Below are positions 36,501 through 44,290 of a stretch of 64,000 bases of DNA, piece by piece. The first letter of the stretch is position 1. Each line of letters opens with the position of its first letter. The translations under genes were made by a program, and so were the position numbers. The notes under the pieces were generated by a model. It was not told where the DNA came from. It saw only the letters and a list, made by a program, of their open reading frames with translations, and made no database searches. The DNA comes from HGM04593 sp045647885 (GTDB taxonomy: Bacteria > Bacteroidota > Bacteroidia > Bacteroidales > Bacteroidaceae): NCBI GenBank assembly GCA_045647885.1, contig JAZRMX010000014.1:62001-126000 (forward strand), in the 5' to 3' direction.

Positions 36501-37085
36501 ATGGATAAATTCAGTTACGGATTGGGTATGGGTATTGGCCAGAACCTGCTTTCAATGGGGGTAAAAAACCTTGCTACAGAGGATTTTGTAAAAGGTATAG
36601 CCGATGTTCTTGCCGGAGCGGCTACAGAGATGTCGCATTCAGAGGCGCAGAAGATTGTCAGCGAGCACTTCCAGAAACTCGCCGAGGAGGCTTATGCCAA
36701 GGTGAAGGAGGAGGGCGAGGCTTTCCTTGCAGCAAACAAGGCTAAAGAGGGTGTGATAACCTTGCCCAGCGGTTTGCAGTATCAGGTAATAAAGGAGGGT
36801 GCAGGCAAGAAACCTGCAGCTACCGACCGTGTTGAGTGCCACTACGAGGGTACACTCATTGATGGTACAGTTTTTGACAGTTCTATCCGTCGTGGCGAGC
36901 CTGCAGTCTTTGGCGTAAACCAGGTGATAAAAGGTTGGGTCGAGGCTCTTCAGCTTATGAGCGAGGGTTCAAAATGGCGTTTGTTCATTCCCCAGGATAT
37001 GGCATATGGCGCAAATGGTGCAGGTGAGATGATTCCTCCCTACAGCGCGCTCATCTTTGATGTAGAACTCATTAAGGTTGTCTGA
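36501..37085 (+). CDS. FKBP-type peptidyl-prolyl isomerase with FKBP-N domain
   Basis: A 194-residue isomerase. ATG at 36501 begins MDKFSYGLGMGIGQNLLSMG, the FKBP-N dimerisation domain seen in FkpA/Mip-like proteins; earlier in-frame codons lack a ribosome site. The C-terminal FKBP domain (about 100-194) keeps DRVECHYEGTLIDGTVFDSS, AVFGVNQVIKGWVEALQLM, GSKWRLFIPQDMAYG and YSALIFDVELIKV. No signal peptide is visible, unlike the next gene, so it may act in the cytoplasm. A second FKBP gene starts 4 bases after its stop. Confidence 0.93.
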   Translation: MDKFSYGLGMGIGQNLLSMGVKNLATEDFVKGIADVLAGAATEMSHSEAQKIVSEHFQKLAEEAYAKVKEEGEAFLAANKAKEGVITLPSGLQYQVIKEGAGKKPAATDRVECHYEGTLIDGTVFDSSIRRGEPAVFGVNQVIKGWVEALQLMSEGSKWRLFIPQDMAYGANGAGEMIPPYSALIFDVELIKVV

Positions 37086-37089
37086 TTCT

Positions 37090-37911
37090 ATGAAAAAGGC
37101 TCTCCGTCTGCTGTTGGCGGCAGGTATGTTTCTAGTCACATCCTGCTCGGATAACTCTCCCGAAAAAGTGGTACTTGCCGGCGAGGTCGACTCCCTGTCT
37201 TACTCTTCGGGAGTGTATATATCGCAGGATATCCGTGAGATGGCTCGTGAAGATATGGGTATCGATTCTGTCGCAATGGGCGAGTTTATAGCCGGTCTCC
37301 GTGCAGCCTTCCCCTTGGAAATAACCTCGGAATCAAAGGCGTATGCCTATGGCCTGAGCCTTGGAGCCAGCGCGATGGAGATGTATGAGAAGATAAAAGC
37401 GAATCTGGCAGCTAAAGGTGCGGGGGATATAGATGCCGCACTCTTCCTCGAGGGTATGGTAGCAACCATTTGTGGCACTAAAGGCCCCATTGACGCGAAA
37501 ACGGCCACCGAACTCTACAACAATAAGCTGTTCCGCGAGGAGAGCGACGAATTTATGCGTCGCAACGGCCGTCGCAACGGCGTGGTTACACTCCCCGAAG
37601 GGTTGCAGTACAAAGTAGAAAAAATGGGTACGGGTGCAGTTGCCGGCGAAACCGATGCAGTTTCCTGCATATATAAAGGCTATTTTACCGACGGTCGTTT
37701 ATTCGAAACATCGGGCGATGAGGCCTTGGAGGTACCTGTTGGTGAGGTGATTCCTGGTTTTGCCCGTGCGTTGCAGCTTTTCCCCGAGGGAACGGTATGT
37801 ACCATATACATACCCTGGCAATTGGGTTATGGCCCGCGTGGTATCGACGGTATACCTCCTTACAGTGTGCTGGTCTTCGACCTTGAAATAGTAAAAGTAA
37901 TTAGAAAATAA
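37090..37911 (+). CDS. FKBP-type peptidyl-prolyl isomerase lipoprotein
   Basis: A 273-residue exported paralogue of the preceding FKBP. ATG at 37090 gives the lipoprotein signal MKKALRLLLAAGMFLVTSC. The N-terminal part (about 30-165) is a longer FKBP-N domain (SLSYSSGVYISQDI, AYAYGLSLGASAMEMYE), and the C-terminal FKBP fold retains GLQYKVEKMGTGAV, VIPGFARALQLFPEG, IYIPWQLGYGPRG and YSVLVFDLEIVKV. The active site is more divergent (SCIYKGYFTDGRLFETS in place of the usual HYEG segment), so chaperone rather than isomerase activity is possible. Confidence 0.9.
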   Translation: MKKALRLLLAAGMFLVTSCSDNSPEKVVLAGEVDSLSYSSGVYISQDIREMAREDMGIDSVAMGEFIAGLRAAFPLEITSESKAYAYGLSLGASAMEMYEKIKANLAAKGAGDIDAALFLEGMVATICGTKGPIDAKTATELYNNKLFREESDEFMRRNGRRNGVVTLPEGLQYKVEKMGTGAVAGETDAVSCIYKGYFTDGRLFETSGDEALEVPVGEVIPGFARALQLFPEGTVCTIYIPWQLGYGPRGIDGIPPYSVLVFDLEIVKVIRK

Positions 37912-37940
37912 CCTCGCGCTTCAGCGCAAAAATTTAAAGA

Positions 37941-38405
37941 ATGTTTATGGAATGTAAGATAGACAAGCTCGATTTGAAGATTTTGAGCATCATTTCAAAG
38001 GATGCCCGCATTCCTTTCCGTAATGTTGCAGAACTGTGCGGCGTGTCGCGTGCTGCCATTCACTTGCGTGTGCAGCATCTTATTGATATGGGTGTGATTT
38101 CGGGCTCCTGCTACGAGATTGAGGTGCGTCGTCTGGGTTACAAGACCTGTACATACATAGGTATCCGTCTCGAAAAGGGTTCTATGTACAAGGAGGTGGT
38201 GGAGCGTCTGCGCGAAATACCCGAGGTGGTTGAGTGCTGTTACACCACAGGCCCTTACTCTATATTGGTAAAGATGTATGCCCACGACAACGAGCATCTT
38301 ATGCAGCTACTCAATGGTGCGGTGCAGGATATTCCCGGCGTGGTGAGCACAGAAACAATGATTGTGCTCGACAATAGTATAAAGCGCAACCTGCCGATGG
38401 AGTAA
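37941..38405 (+). CDS. Lrp/AsnC-family transcription regulator
   Basis: A 154-residue regulator: N-terminal winged helix-turn-helix (LDLKILSIISKDARIPFRNVAELCGVSRAAIHLRVQHL, split over residues 7-48) and a C-terminal RAM/ACT-like ligand-binding domain (REIPEVVECCYTTGPYSILVKMYA, DIPGVVSTETMIVL). Such proteins form octamers and respond to amino acids. Either ATG at 37941 or the third codon could start translation. It sits alone between the FKBP pair and the C26-M19 fusion gene, with a terminator after it. A link to the downstream peptidase gene is possible but not shown. Confidence 0.92.
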   Translation: MFMECKIDKLDLKILSIISKDARIPFRNVAELCGVSRAAIHLRVQHLIDMGVISGSCYEIEVRRLGYKTCTYIGIRLEKGSMYKEVVERLREIPEVVECCYTTGPYSILVKMYAHDNEHLMQLLNGAVQDIPGVVSTETMIVLDNSIKRNLPME

Positions 38406-38420
38406 AGTATACGTGCAATT

Positions 38421-38460
38421 AAAAAGTGGTACCGCAAAAAAACGGTACCACTTTTTTTGT
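38421..38460 (+). terminator. Intrinsic terminator after the Lrp-type regulator
   Basis: AAAAAGTGGTACCG (38421-38434) pairs perfectly with CGGTACCACTTTTT (38443-38456), loop of 8 bases, followed by a T-run. Confidence 0.88.
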
Positions 38461-38477
38461 CTATAAAGCCGGGCAAA

Positions 38478-38509
38478 TATCTTTGAATGATAATTTTTAT
38501 ATATCTTCG
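38478..38509 (+). promoter_or_regulatory. Promoter region of the C26-M19 gene
   Basis: Two -7-like boxes, TATCTTTG at 38478-38485 and TATCTTCG at 38502-38509, precede the ATG at 38528. A TTTG inside the first box lies 16 bases before the second, so one may serve as the upstream element of the other. Confidence 0.45.
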
Positions 38510-38527
38510 CCAAGTAAAAGAGAAACA

Positions 38528-40294
38528 ATGGAAGATAAATTTAACCTTTGCGGCGAGTGTGATGCGCTTTACGCAAAATATCCCATAGCATCGCGTCGTC
38601 CCATAATAGGTATAACAGCAAACTACACCGATGAAAGCCTTGCAACCCTTGCCGAGGGCTATTACCGTTCCGTGCTAGCTGCCGGTGGTTCACCTGTAAT
38701 AATACCTCCTTATGGTAATCGAGATGCACTTGCTGAGGTTCTATCTGCGGTCGATGGAATAATTCTTTCGGGTGGTGCCGATATTGATCCCCGTTATATG
38801 GGCGAGGAGCCCGACTACTCCCTTCTGCATAAGATAAACCCGGCGCGTGACGAACAGGAACTTATGCTCACTCGCCTTGCTGTGAATCGTGGCTTGCCCA
38901 TTCTGGGTATATGCCGTGGTATGCAGGTGCTTGCTGCTGCTCTCGGAGGTAATGTTCATCAGGATATATATGCCGCACTTGGTAACGAATTGCTGAATCA
39001 CGACCAGAGCGAGGAGCGCGGTGTTGCCACTCACTGGGTGAATCTTGAAAAAGATAGCCGACTTGCAACCATTTTTGGCTGTGAAAAACTCTTTGTTAAC
39101 ACCTTCCACCACCAGGCCGTGAGCTGTGTGCCTCAAGGCTTTAGAGTGGTGGGAACCTCCCCCGATGGTGTTGTGGAGGCAATGGAGGCTGTCGACAGTC
39201 GTTCAATTATAGGCGTGCAATGGCACCCCGAAACATTCTTGTTGAAGGATGGCAATAAGTGTATGCTGCCGCTGTTCCGTTGGCTGTTGGGCGAAGCACA
39301 GCTATACCGTGCAACAAACGAGGTACATTCAAAAATAATTTCTGTAGACTCTCATTGTGATACCCCAATGCTCTTTGGGCGCGGTTATTCCTTTGAGGAG
39401 CGTAGCGATGTAGCTCTTGTTGACCTTCACAAAATGCACGAGGGGCTGCTCGATGTTGTAACAATGGTTGCATACATAAGGCAGGAGGCGCGCGACGATG
39501 CCTCTTTTGCTGCGGCAACGGCAAAGGCCGACAATCTGCTTGCTGGCATAGAAGAGCGTGTTGCCAAGAACAGTCTTTATGCTGCAATTACGGATAAACC
39601 GGCAGAACTGCCCTTTTTGAAACAGCAAGGAAAAAAGGTGGTGATGCTGGGCATAGAGAATGGCTATGCCATTGCCAAGGATTTGTCAAATATTGAACGT
39701 TATCGTCGTCGTGGAGTGGTATATATGACGCTTTGCCACAATGGCGACAATGATATATGCGACTCGGCAAGAGGTGCCGCGGAGCACGGTGGTTTAAGCC
39801 TTTTCGGCCGCGAGGTGGTTGCCGAAATGAATCGCGTGGGTATGCTTGTAGACCTCTCTCACGCAGCCGAGAGTACATTTTATGATGCTCTTGAATTAAG
39901 CAAGCAACCGGTTGTATGTTCCCACTCTTCGTGTCGCGCATTGTGCGACCATCCCCGTAACCTCACCGACGAGCAGATGCGTGCTCTTGCAGCAAAGGGC
40001 GGCGTTGTTCAAGTTACCATGTATGGTGGCTTCCTGTGCAGTGAAGGCGAGGCGACGCTCGAAGATTTTATCACTCACCTTCTTCACGCTATAGATGTTG
40101 CTGGTATCGACCACGTCGGCATTGGCACCGATTTCGACGGCGATGGCAAGGTCGTTGGTTGCGCCGACGCTTCGCAGCTGCGGAATGTTACGCGCGAACT
40201 TCTGCGTCGCGGCTTCTCACAACCCGACATTGAAAAAATATGGGGAGGAAACTGGTTGCGTGTTATGCGCCAAGTACAGGAGAGCTCCGGGTGA
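38528..40294 (+). CDS. Fused C26 gamma-glutamyl hydrolase and M19 dipeptidase
   Basis: A 588-residue two-enzyme fusion with no signal peptide. Residues about 25-260 are a class-I glutamine-amidotransferase-like peptidase C26 (PuuD-like): IIGITANY, SGGADIDPRYMGEEP, nucleophile C129 in GICRGMQ, and catalytic H233/E235 in GVQWHPE. Residues about 268-580 are a membrane-dipeptidase-type M19 metallopeptidase: zinc ligands H276 and D278 in SHCDTP, GIENGYAI, LVDLSHAAESTFYDAL, VCSHSSCRAL, and IGTDFDGDG. The first cleaves gamma-glutamyl bonds, the second dipeptides, so consecutive hydrolysis of a gamma-glutamyl peptide is the natural reading, by inference. I chose ATG at 38528; the earlier in-frame stretch overlaps a terminator. 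Confidence 0.9.
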   Translation: MEDKFNLCGECDALYAKYPIASRRPIIGITANYTDESLATLAEGYYRSVLAAGGSPVIIPPYGNRDALAEVLSAVDGIILSGGADIDPRYMGEEPDYSLLHKINPARDEQELMLTRLAVNRGLPILGICRGMQVLAAALGGNVHQDIYAALGNELLNHDQSEERGVATHWVNLEKDSRLATIFGCEKLFVNTFHHQAVSCVPQGFRVVGTSPDGVVEAMEAVDSRSIIGVQWHPETFLLKDGNKCMLPLFRWLLGEAQLYRATNEVHSKIISVDSHCDTPMLFGRGYSFEERSDVALVDLHKMHEGLLDVVTMVAYIRQEARDDASFAAATAKADNLLAGIEERVAKNSLYAAITDKPAELPFLKQQGKKVVMLGIENGYAIAKDLSNIERYRRRGVVYMTLCHNGDNDICDSARGAAEHGGLSLFGREVVAEMNRVGMLVDLSHAAESTFYDALELSKQPVVCSHSSCRALCDHPRNLTDEQMRALAAKGGVVQVTMYGGFLCSEGEATLEDFITHLLHAIDVAGIDHVGIGTDFDGDGKVVGCADASQLRNVTRELLRRGFSQPDIEKIWGGNWLRVMRQVQESSG

Positions 40295-40393
40295 AAATAA
40301 TGTTTTCCGCCCTCTTTTAAGGAGAAAAAAGCAGTAAAAAGGGTCGGTGAATATAAAAAAATAAAAAATATCGTAATTTTTTCGCAAAGATAG

Positions 40394-40423
40394 TTGCATA
40401 TTGATAAAAAAGTACTACCTTTG
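40394..40423 (+). promoter_or_regulatory. Promoter of tRNA-Pro
   Basis: TTG at 40394-40396 and TACCTTTG at 40416-40423, 19 bases apart, 16 bases before the first base of the tRNA. Confidence 0.8.
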
Positions 40424-40439
40424 CACTCGCAAACAGGCA

Positions 40440-40514
40440 CGGGATGTAGCTCAGTCCGGTTAGAGTACGCGTCTGGGGGGCGTGTGGTCGCTGGTTCGAA
40501 TCCAGTCATCCCGA
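40440..40514 (+). tRNA. tRNA-Pro (anticodon GGG)
   Basis: A full cloverleaf can be folded by hand: acceptor CGGGATG with CATCCCG, D-arm GCTC/GAGT, anticodon stem CGCGT/GCGTG with loop CTGGGGG giving anticodon GGG, variable loop TGGTC, T-arm GCTGG-TTCGAAT-CCAGT, discriminator A. The CCA end is not encoded (the next bases are CCG). Reads CCC and CCU codons. Confidence 0.95.
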
Positions 40515-40566
40515 CCGAAGGAAAACCTTGATAATCAAACGAATATCAAGGTTTTTTGTTTTTATG
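40507..40566 (+). repeat. tRNA-Pro 3' flank, repeat copy 1
   Basis: End of the tRNA acceptor plus its terminator and T-run. An imperfect second copy lies at 42669-42727, on the other side of the KAP gene. The best-kept parts are CGAAGGAAA, CCTTG, CAAGGTTTTT and GTTTTTATG, in the same order. Confidence 0.6.
40522..40558 (+). terminator. Intrinsic terminator of tRNA-Pro
   Basis: AAAACCTTGATA (40522-40533) pairs perfectly with TATCAAGGTTTT (40544-40555), followed by TTGTTTTT. Confidence 0.85.
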
Positions 40567-40819
40567 CCGTTCCCCCAAAATCGTGCGGTTGACGCCAAAA
40601 TTTGCTATTTTCATATTTGCAACTTGTAAACACGTTGGTGTTTGTCATTCTCGCTGATGAACCTAGGAAATTCATTGATGGTGAGGGGGTGTGAGCACTA
40701 TTGGGGTATATAATTATGTATCCCTATGTAATCTTTGTTATATTCCTTTTCTTTCCGTTTGGTGGGTTTGATAATCAATATGTGTTTTTTTGTACTATGT
40801 TGGTGGCTTGCAGTTGGTT

Positions 40820-40848
40820 TTGTGCATTGCTGTTGGCCAGTAGCTTTT
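40820..40848 (+). promoter_or_regulatory. Weak candidate promoter of the KAP gene
   Basis: TTG at 40820-40822 and TAGCTTTT at 40841-40848, 18 bases apart, 42 bases before the ATG. The -7 box has T in place of the final G. Confidence 0.3.
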
Positions 40849-40889
40849 AAAGAAAATGTATATTAACCTAAAGAAAAAAGGAATAAATT

Positions 40890-42653
40890 ATGAAATCAAG
40901 TATTATTGATGTGCCTCGTAAACATACACAAGAGGACTTGTTTGGTATATCTGTTTATCAGGATGCCCTTATTGAATATATACGTCTAACCGATACACCC
41001 ATTACTATCGCTTTGCAAGGTGAGTGGGGTAGCGGTAAAACCTCGTTGATGAACCTGCTTCGCTATAATCTTTGCGAAATTGACGATGCGCCGTACTTCT
41101 CTGTTTGGATCAACACATGGCAGTATTCGTTGATGAAAACCCCCTCACAGGCAATTATATCTATTCTGGAAGGTATTATAAATCAGATAGGTGCACTTAA
41201 CAAGAATGCTCAGAAATGGGAGGAGAGTAAGCGTAAAATTGGTGGCCTGTTCAAGAAAATGGCTCTTGTGGGAACCAAAGCTGCAGCTGGTGTAGTTGGT
41301 ATAGATTCAGATGTTGTTGGTGAACTCTTTGAGGGTGATGGAGGAAGTGCGTCGTCGGACATTGTGGCGTTGAAAGAGGAGATTGCCAAACTGATAAACG
41401 ATATAATTGAGCGCGATGGTAAGAAGCAGGGCTTTACTTTTTACATTGATGACCTCGACCGTATAGACCCGCCGGTTGCGGTTGAGATATTGGAATTGCT
41501 AAAGAATATATTCGACCTTGAAAAATGTGTATTTATATTGGCTATTGACTACGATGTTGTAATTAAAGGATTAAAACCTAAATTTGGTGAGCTTACCGAT
41601 GCCAACGAGCGTGAATTCCGTTCTTTCTTCGATAAAATCATTCAATTGCCCTTCTCAATGCCCGTGGCTTCTTATAGTGTGGATACATTTCTTGTTGATG
41701 CTTTGAGGAAGATAGAGTTTTTTACCGAACAAGAACTGGCCGATGTGGCACTTGCTGAAACGTTGTCCGAAATTACAAGACTTTCCGTAGGTAGCAACCC
41801 TCGTTCGCTTAAACGCTTGACAAATACACTAGCTCTTATTTCAATCATAAACAAAAGGCTGGGTGGACGTGATGTGGCAAATGATAAACTAACGAAGCGT
41901 TTGAACTATGCGCTTGTGTGTATGCAGATTGCATACCCTTACATATATAACCAACTTTCCGAGTCTCCCGATTTTAAAGCTTGGAATGAAAAAATAGCTT
42001 CAAAACTAAAACTGCGTCAATTGACTGATGCTGAGCGTGAATCGCTCAATGCTACAGAAGAGTTCGATGAGGAGTGGGAAAAAGTTGTGTACCGTATGTG
42101 TCAGAAAGAAACATATTTAAGCTGTCGCGCCTTCAGTATTTCTGCTTTGTTCAATAAAATAGCGGAGATTGTGAATAATGATGAAAATCTTGGTGAGCTT
42201 GTAGCCGGAACGCTTGAACTCTCTGCAGTTACCAATCTTAAGGCTTTTGATGGCCCTATGAAGCCTCCTACAAAGTTTAACCGCGACACTTCGTCATATC
42301 GTTTTAACGGCAAAGTGTATACAAAGAAAACAGAGTTTGTGCGCGATGTCGTTAATTATTATTTGTCGCAAAATCCTGGTACAACCCACGCTCTGCTTAA
42401 AGAAGCTTTCTCGTTTAAGAAAAATATGGATGCGGTCTTCTTGGATTATCAAGAGTATCTTATTAAGCTTGAAGAGAAGGGCGTTGTGGGCTTCTTTGGT
42501 AACCGTTCCGATGTGCCCACAATACAGTTGGCCGACAAGAAGATTGTTGTTTCTACCAACTGGCCGACAATGGTAAATGGCAAGCCTGCCGATTTCTCGT
42601 TGCTGCTCGATGTGCTTCGCACAAAAATGGGATATAATGTTGAAAACTGTTAA
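40890..42653 (+). CDS. KAP-family P-loop NTPase
   Basis: A 587-residue KAP NTPase. Visible: Walker A GEWGSGKTS (residues 44-52, K50), an aromatic motif FSVWINTWQYS, Walker B FYIDDLDRIDP (184-194, D187/D188), sensor-like FILAIDYDVVIKG, and the KAP segment SVGSNPRSLKRLTN. Between Walker A and B lies an about 100-residue insert; it has a mildly hydrophobic Ala/Gly/Val patch (about 125-150) but no clear membrane helices. The C-terminal half resembles nothing I know. KAP proteins include phage-exclusion protein PifA, so defence is one possibility; others act at membranes in signalling. It stands alone beside tRNA-Pro, bounded by repeated tRNA-flank sequence. Confidence 0.88.
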   Translation: MKSSIIDVPRKHTQEDLFGISVYQDALIEYIRLTDTPITIALQGEWGSGKTSLMNLLRYNLCEIDDAPYFSVWINTWQYSLMKTPSQAIISILEGIINQIGALNKNAQKWEESKRKIGGLFKKMALVGTKAAAGVVGIDSDVVGELFEGDGGSASSDIVALKEEIAKLINDIIERDGKKQGFTFYIDDLDRIDPPVAVEILELLKNIFDLEKCVFILAIDYDVVIKGLKPKFGELTDANEREFRSFFDKIIQLPFSMPVASYSVDTFLVDALRKIEFFTEQELADVALAETLSEITRLSVGSNPRSLKRLTNTLALISIINKRLGGRDVANDKLTKRLNYALVCMQIAYPYIYNQLSESPDFKAWNEKIASKLKLRQLTDAERESLNATEEFDEEWEKVVYRMCQKETYLSCRAFSISALFNKIAEIVNNDENLGELVAGTLELSAVTNLKAFDGPMKPPTKFNRDTSSYRFNGKVYTKKTEFVRDVVNYYLSQNPGTTHALLKEAFSFKKNMDAVFLDYQEYLIKLEEKGVVGFFGNRSDVPTIQLADKKIVVSTNWPTMVNGKPADFSLLLDVLRTKMGYNVENC

Positions 42654-42668
42654 TACGGAGTAGGTCTG

Positions 42669-42727
42669 TTATATCGGTCGAAGGAAAGCCTTGGTGATCG
42701 TTGATTGCCAAGGTTTTTGTTTTTATG
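42669..42727 (+). repeat. Degenerate tRNA-Pro 3' flank, repeat copy 2
   Basis: Imperfect direct repeat of 40507-40566. From the CGAAGGAAA element through the hairpin to GTTTTTATG the order and spacing match. The upstream part (CTGTTATATCGG) resembles the tRNA acceptor end CAGTCATCCCGA at about half of its positions, mostly differing by transitions. Confidence 0.5.
42685..42725 (+). terminator. Terminator after the KAP gene
   Basis: AAAGCCTTGG (42685-42694) pairs with CCAAGGTTTT (42708-42717) with one G-T pair, followed by TGTTTTT. It is the counterpart of the tRNA-Pro terminator. Confidence 0.7.
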
Positions 42728-42903
42728 TTGTTTTTTTTGTAGATATAAACAAAAAGTACTATAAATATGGGAAAAGCACGCTTTATGTACTGTTTTTCTG
42801 TTTTTTTAAATGATTTTGTAAAAAAAACAGGATACTTTCTTGGATTTTTACCTGTTTAATATGTACTTTTACCATCTCACTACTGAAATTTAATTTTACG
42901 ACT

Positions 42904-44010
42904 ATGATTATTGGTGTTCCAAAAGAGATTAAGAACAATGAGAACCGCGTGGGTATGACACCTTCTGGCGTTCAGGAGATGGTAAAACGCGGACATACAG
43001 TATATGTGCAGGCTACAGCCGGTGTTAACAGTGGTTTTAGTGATGAGGCTTATGCTGCTGCCGGTGCAACAATTCTTCCTGCAATTGAAGATGTGTATGC
43101 CATTGCCGAAATGATTGTAAAGGTAAAAGAGCCCATTGAAAGCGAGTATAAGCTGGTGCGCAAAGGGCAGTTGTTGTTTACCTATTTCCACTTTGCATCG
43201 TGCGAGGAACTTACAAAGGCTATGATTGAGAGTGGTGCAGTGTGCTGTGCCTACGAAACAGTTGAGCGTAAGGACCGTTCTTTGCCGCTTCTAGTGCCTA
43301 TGTCAGAGGTCGCTGGTCGTATGGCGGTGCAAGAGGGTTGTTATTATCTTGAGCGTCCTCGCGGTGGTAAGGGTAAGGTATTGGGTGGCGTGCCCGGTGT
43401 TAAGCCTGCAAAGGTGTTTGTTATTGGTGCGGGTGTGGTTGGTACAGCTGCGGCGCGTGCTGCTGCCGGCTTGGGTGCCGATGTAACAATCTGCGATATT
43501 TCCTTGCCTCGCCTCTCTTATCTCACCGATGTTATGCCACCTAACGTGAAGACTCTTATGTCTTCTGAGTATAATATTCGCGAAGAGCTTAAAACTGCCG
43601 ACCTTGTTATCGGTTCAGTTCTTATTCCCGGAGCAAAAGCTCCCAAGCTTGTTACCAGCGATATGCTTTCTTTGATGGAGCCCGGCAGTGTGCTTGTGGA
43701 TGTTGCTATAGACCAGGGTGGTTGCTTCGAGACCTCTCACGCCACTTCACACGAAGAACCTACCTATTATGTTGATGGAATTCTGCACTATTGTGTTGCG
43801 AATATTCCCGGTGCAGTGCCTTATACATCGACACTTGCGCTCACCAACGCTACTTTGCCATACGCACTACAGCTTGCCGATAAAGGCTGGCGCAAGGCTT
43901 GTGCCGACAACGAGGAGTTGCTTAAAGGCTTGAATATTGCCGAGGGTAAGGTTGTGTATAAAAAAGTCGCCGAGGCTTGGAATCTGCCTTACGAAATGTT
44001 GCAGCTGTAA
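42904..44010 (+). CDS. ald: Alanine dehydrogenase
   Basis: A 368-residue NAD-dependent alanine dehydrogenase that interconverts L-alanine with pyruvate and ammonia. Visible: the N-terminus MIIGVPKEIKNNENRVGMTP, the substrate-side VKVKEP and TYFHFA, GVPGVKPAKVFVIGAGVVG for NAD binding, LIPGAKAPKLV and VLVDVAIDQGGCFETS, all standard. Size fits. It stands alone, with a hairpin terminator after it. A possible but weak promoter (TTG 42840-42842, TACTTTTA 42864-42871) lies upstream. Confidence 0.96.
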   Translation: MIIGVPKEIKNNENRVGMTPSGVQEMVKRGHTVYVQATAGVNSGFSDEAYAAAGATILPAIEDVYAIAEMIVKVKEPIESEYKLVRKGQLLFTYFHFASCEELTKAMIESGAVCCAYETVERKDRSLPLLVPMSEVAGRMAVQEGCYYLERPRGGKGKVLGGVPGVKPAKVFVIGAGVVGTAAARAAAGLGADVTICDISLPRLSYLTDVMPPNVKTLMSSEYNIREELKTADLVIGSVLIPGAKAPKLVTSDMLSLMEPGSVLVDVAIDQGGCFETSHATSHEEPTYYVDGILHYCVANIPGAVPYTSTLALTNATLPYALQLADKGWRKACADNEELLKGLNIAEGKVVYKKVAEAWNLPYEMLQL

Positions 44011-44040
44011 AACGGAATATGGATTGAAATATATGTATAG

Positions 44041-44069
44041 AGAGGTGGGGCAAATTTTGCCCCACCTCT
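44041..44069 (+). terminator. GC-rich terminator hairpin after ald
   Basis: AGAGGTGGGGCAAA (44041-44054) pairs perfectly with TTTGCCCCACCTCT (44056-44069). Tight loop; the following T-run is short. Confidence 0.7.
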
Positions 44070-44202
44070 TCGTTTGTGTGTAAGATTGTTTGTCTCGTAT
44101 TGCAATAGGTCTTTTGTAAAGAGTAAGGAGGAGAGTTGAGTTGATGCAAGCGCTTTTTTTTAACAGTTTGATGGATGTTGTTAAAATATTTGTGTGCGTA
44201 AA

Positions 44203-44233
44203 TTGCGCCATTGAATTATTTGTGTTATTTTTG
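44203..44233 (+). promoter_or_regulatory. Promoter of the MsbA-like exporter operon
   Basis: TTG at 44203-44205 and TATTTTTG at 44226-44233, 20 bases apart, 57 bases before the ATG at 44291. Confidence 0.65.
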
Positions 44234-44290
44234 TATTTGTAAAATAGGCTTTTGTTTAAAGCAATTTCGTAATCTGTAAATTAATACAAT

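Larger units (their letters stand above)
40515..40889 (+). other. Non-coding gap between tRNA-Pro and KAP gene
   Basis: 375 bases without a convincing gene. It holds the tRNA terminator at its left end and a weak candidate promoter near 40820-40848. A short direct repeat CCAAAAT occurs around 40576 and 40598. Nothing else recognisable. Confidence 0.6.
40507..42727 (+). mobile_element. Putative tRNA-Pro islet carrying a KAP NTPase
   Basis: A single gene lies between two imperfect copies of the tRNA-Pro 3' end plus terminator. This is the arrangement left by site-specific integration at a tRNA, or by tandem duplication and decay. No integrase is present, and the second copy of the tRNA end is only partly matched, so mobility is inferred, not shown. 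Confidence 0.35.

Noticed and set aside
40384..40391. Minus-strand TATCTTTG near the tRNA-Pro promoter
   Set aside because: No TTG at the right distance and no minus-strand gene downstream; likely chance.
40890..42653. KAP gene as part of a prophage or larger integrative element
   Set aside because: No integrase, phage structural or conjugation gene nearby; only a single-gene islet can be argued.
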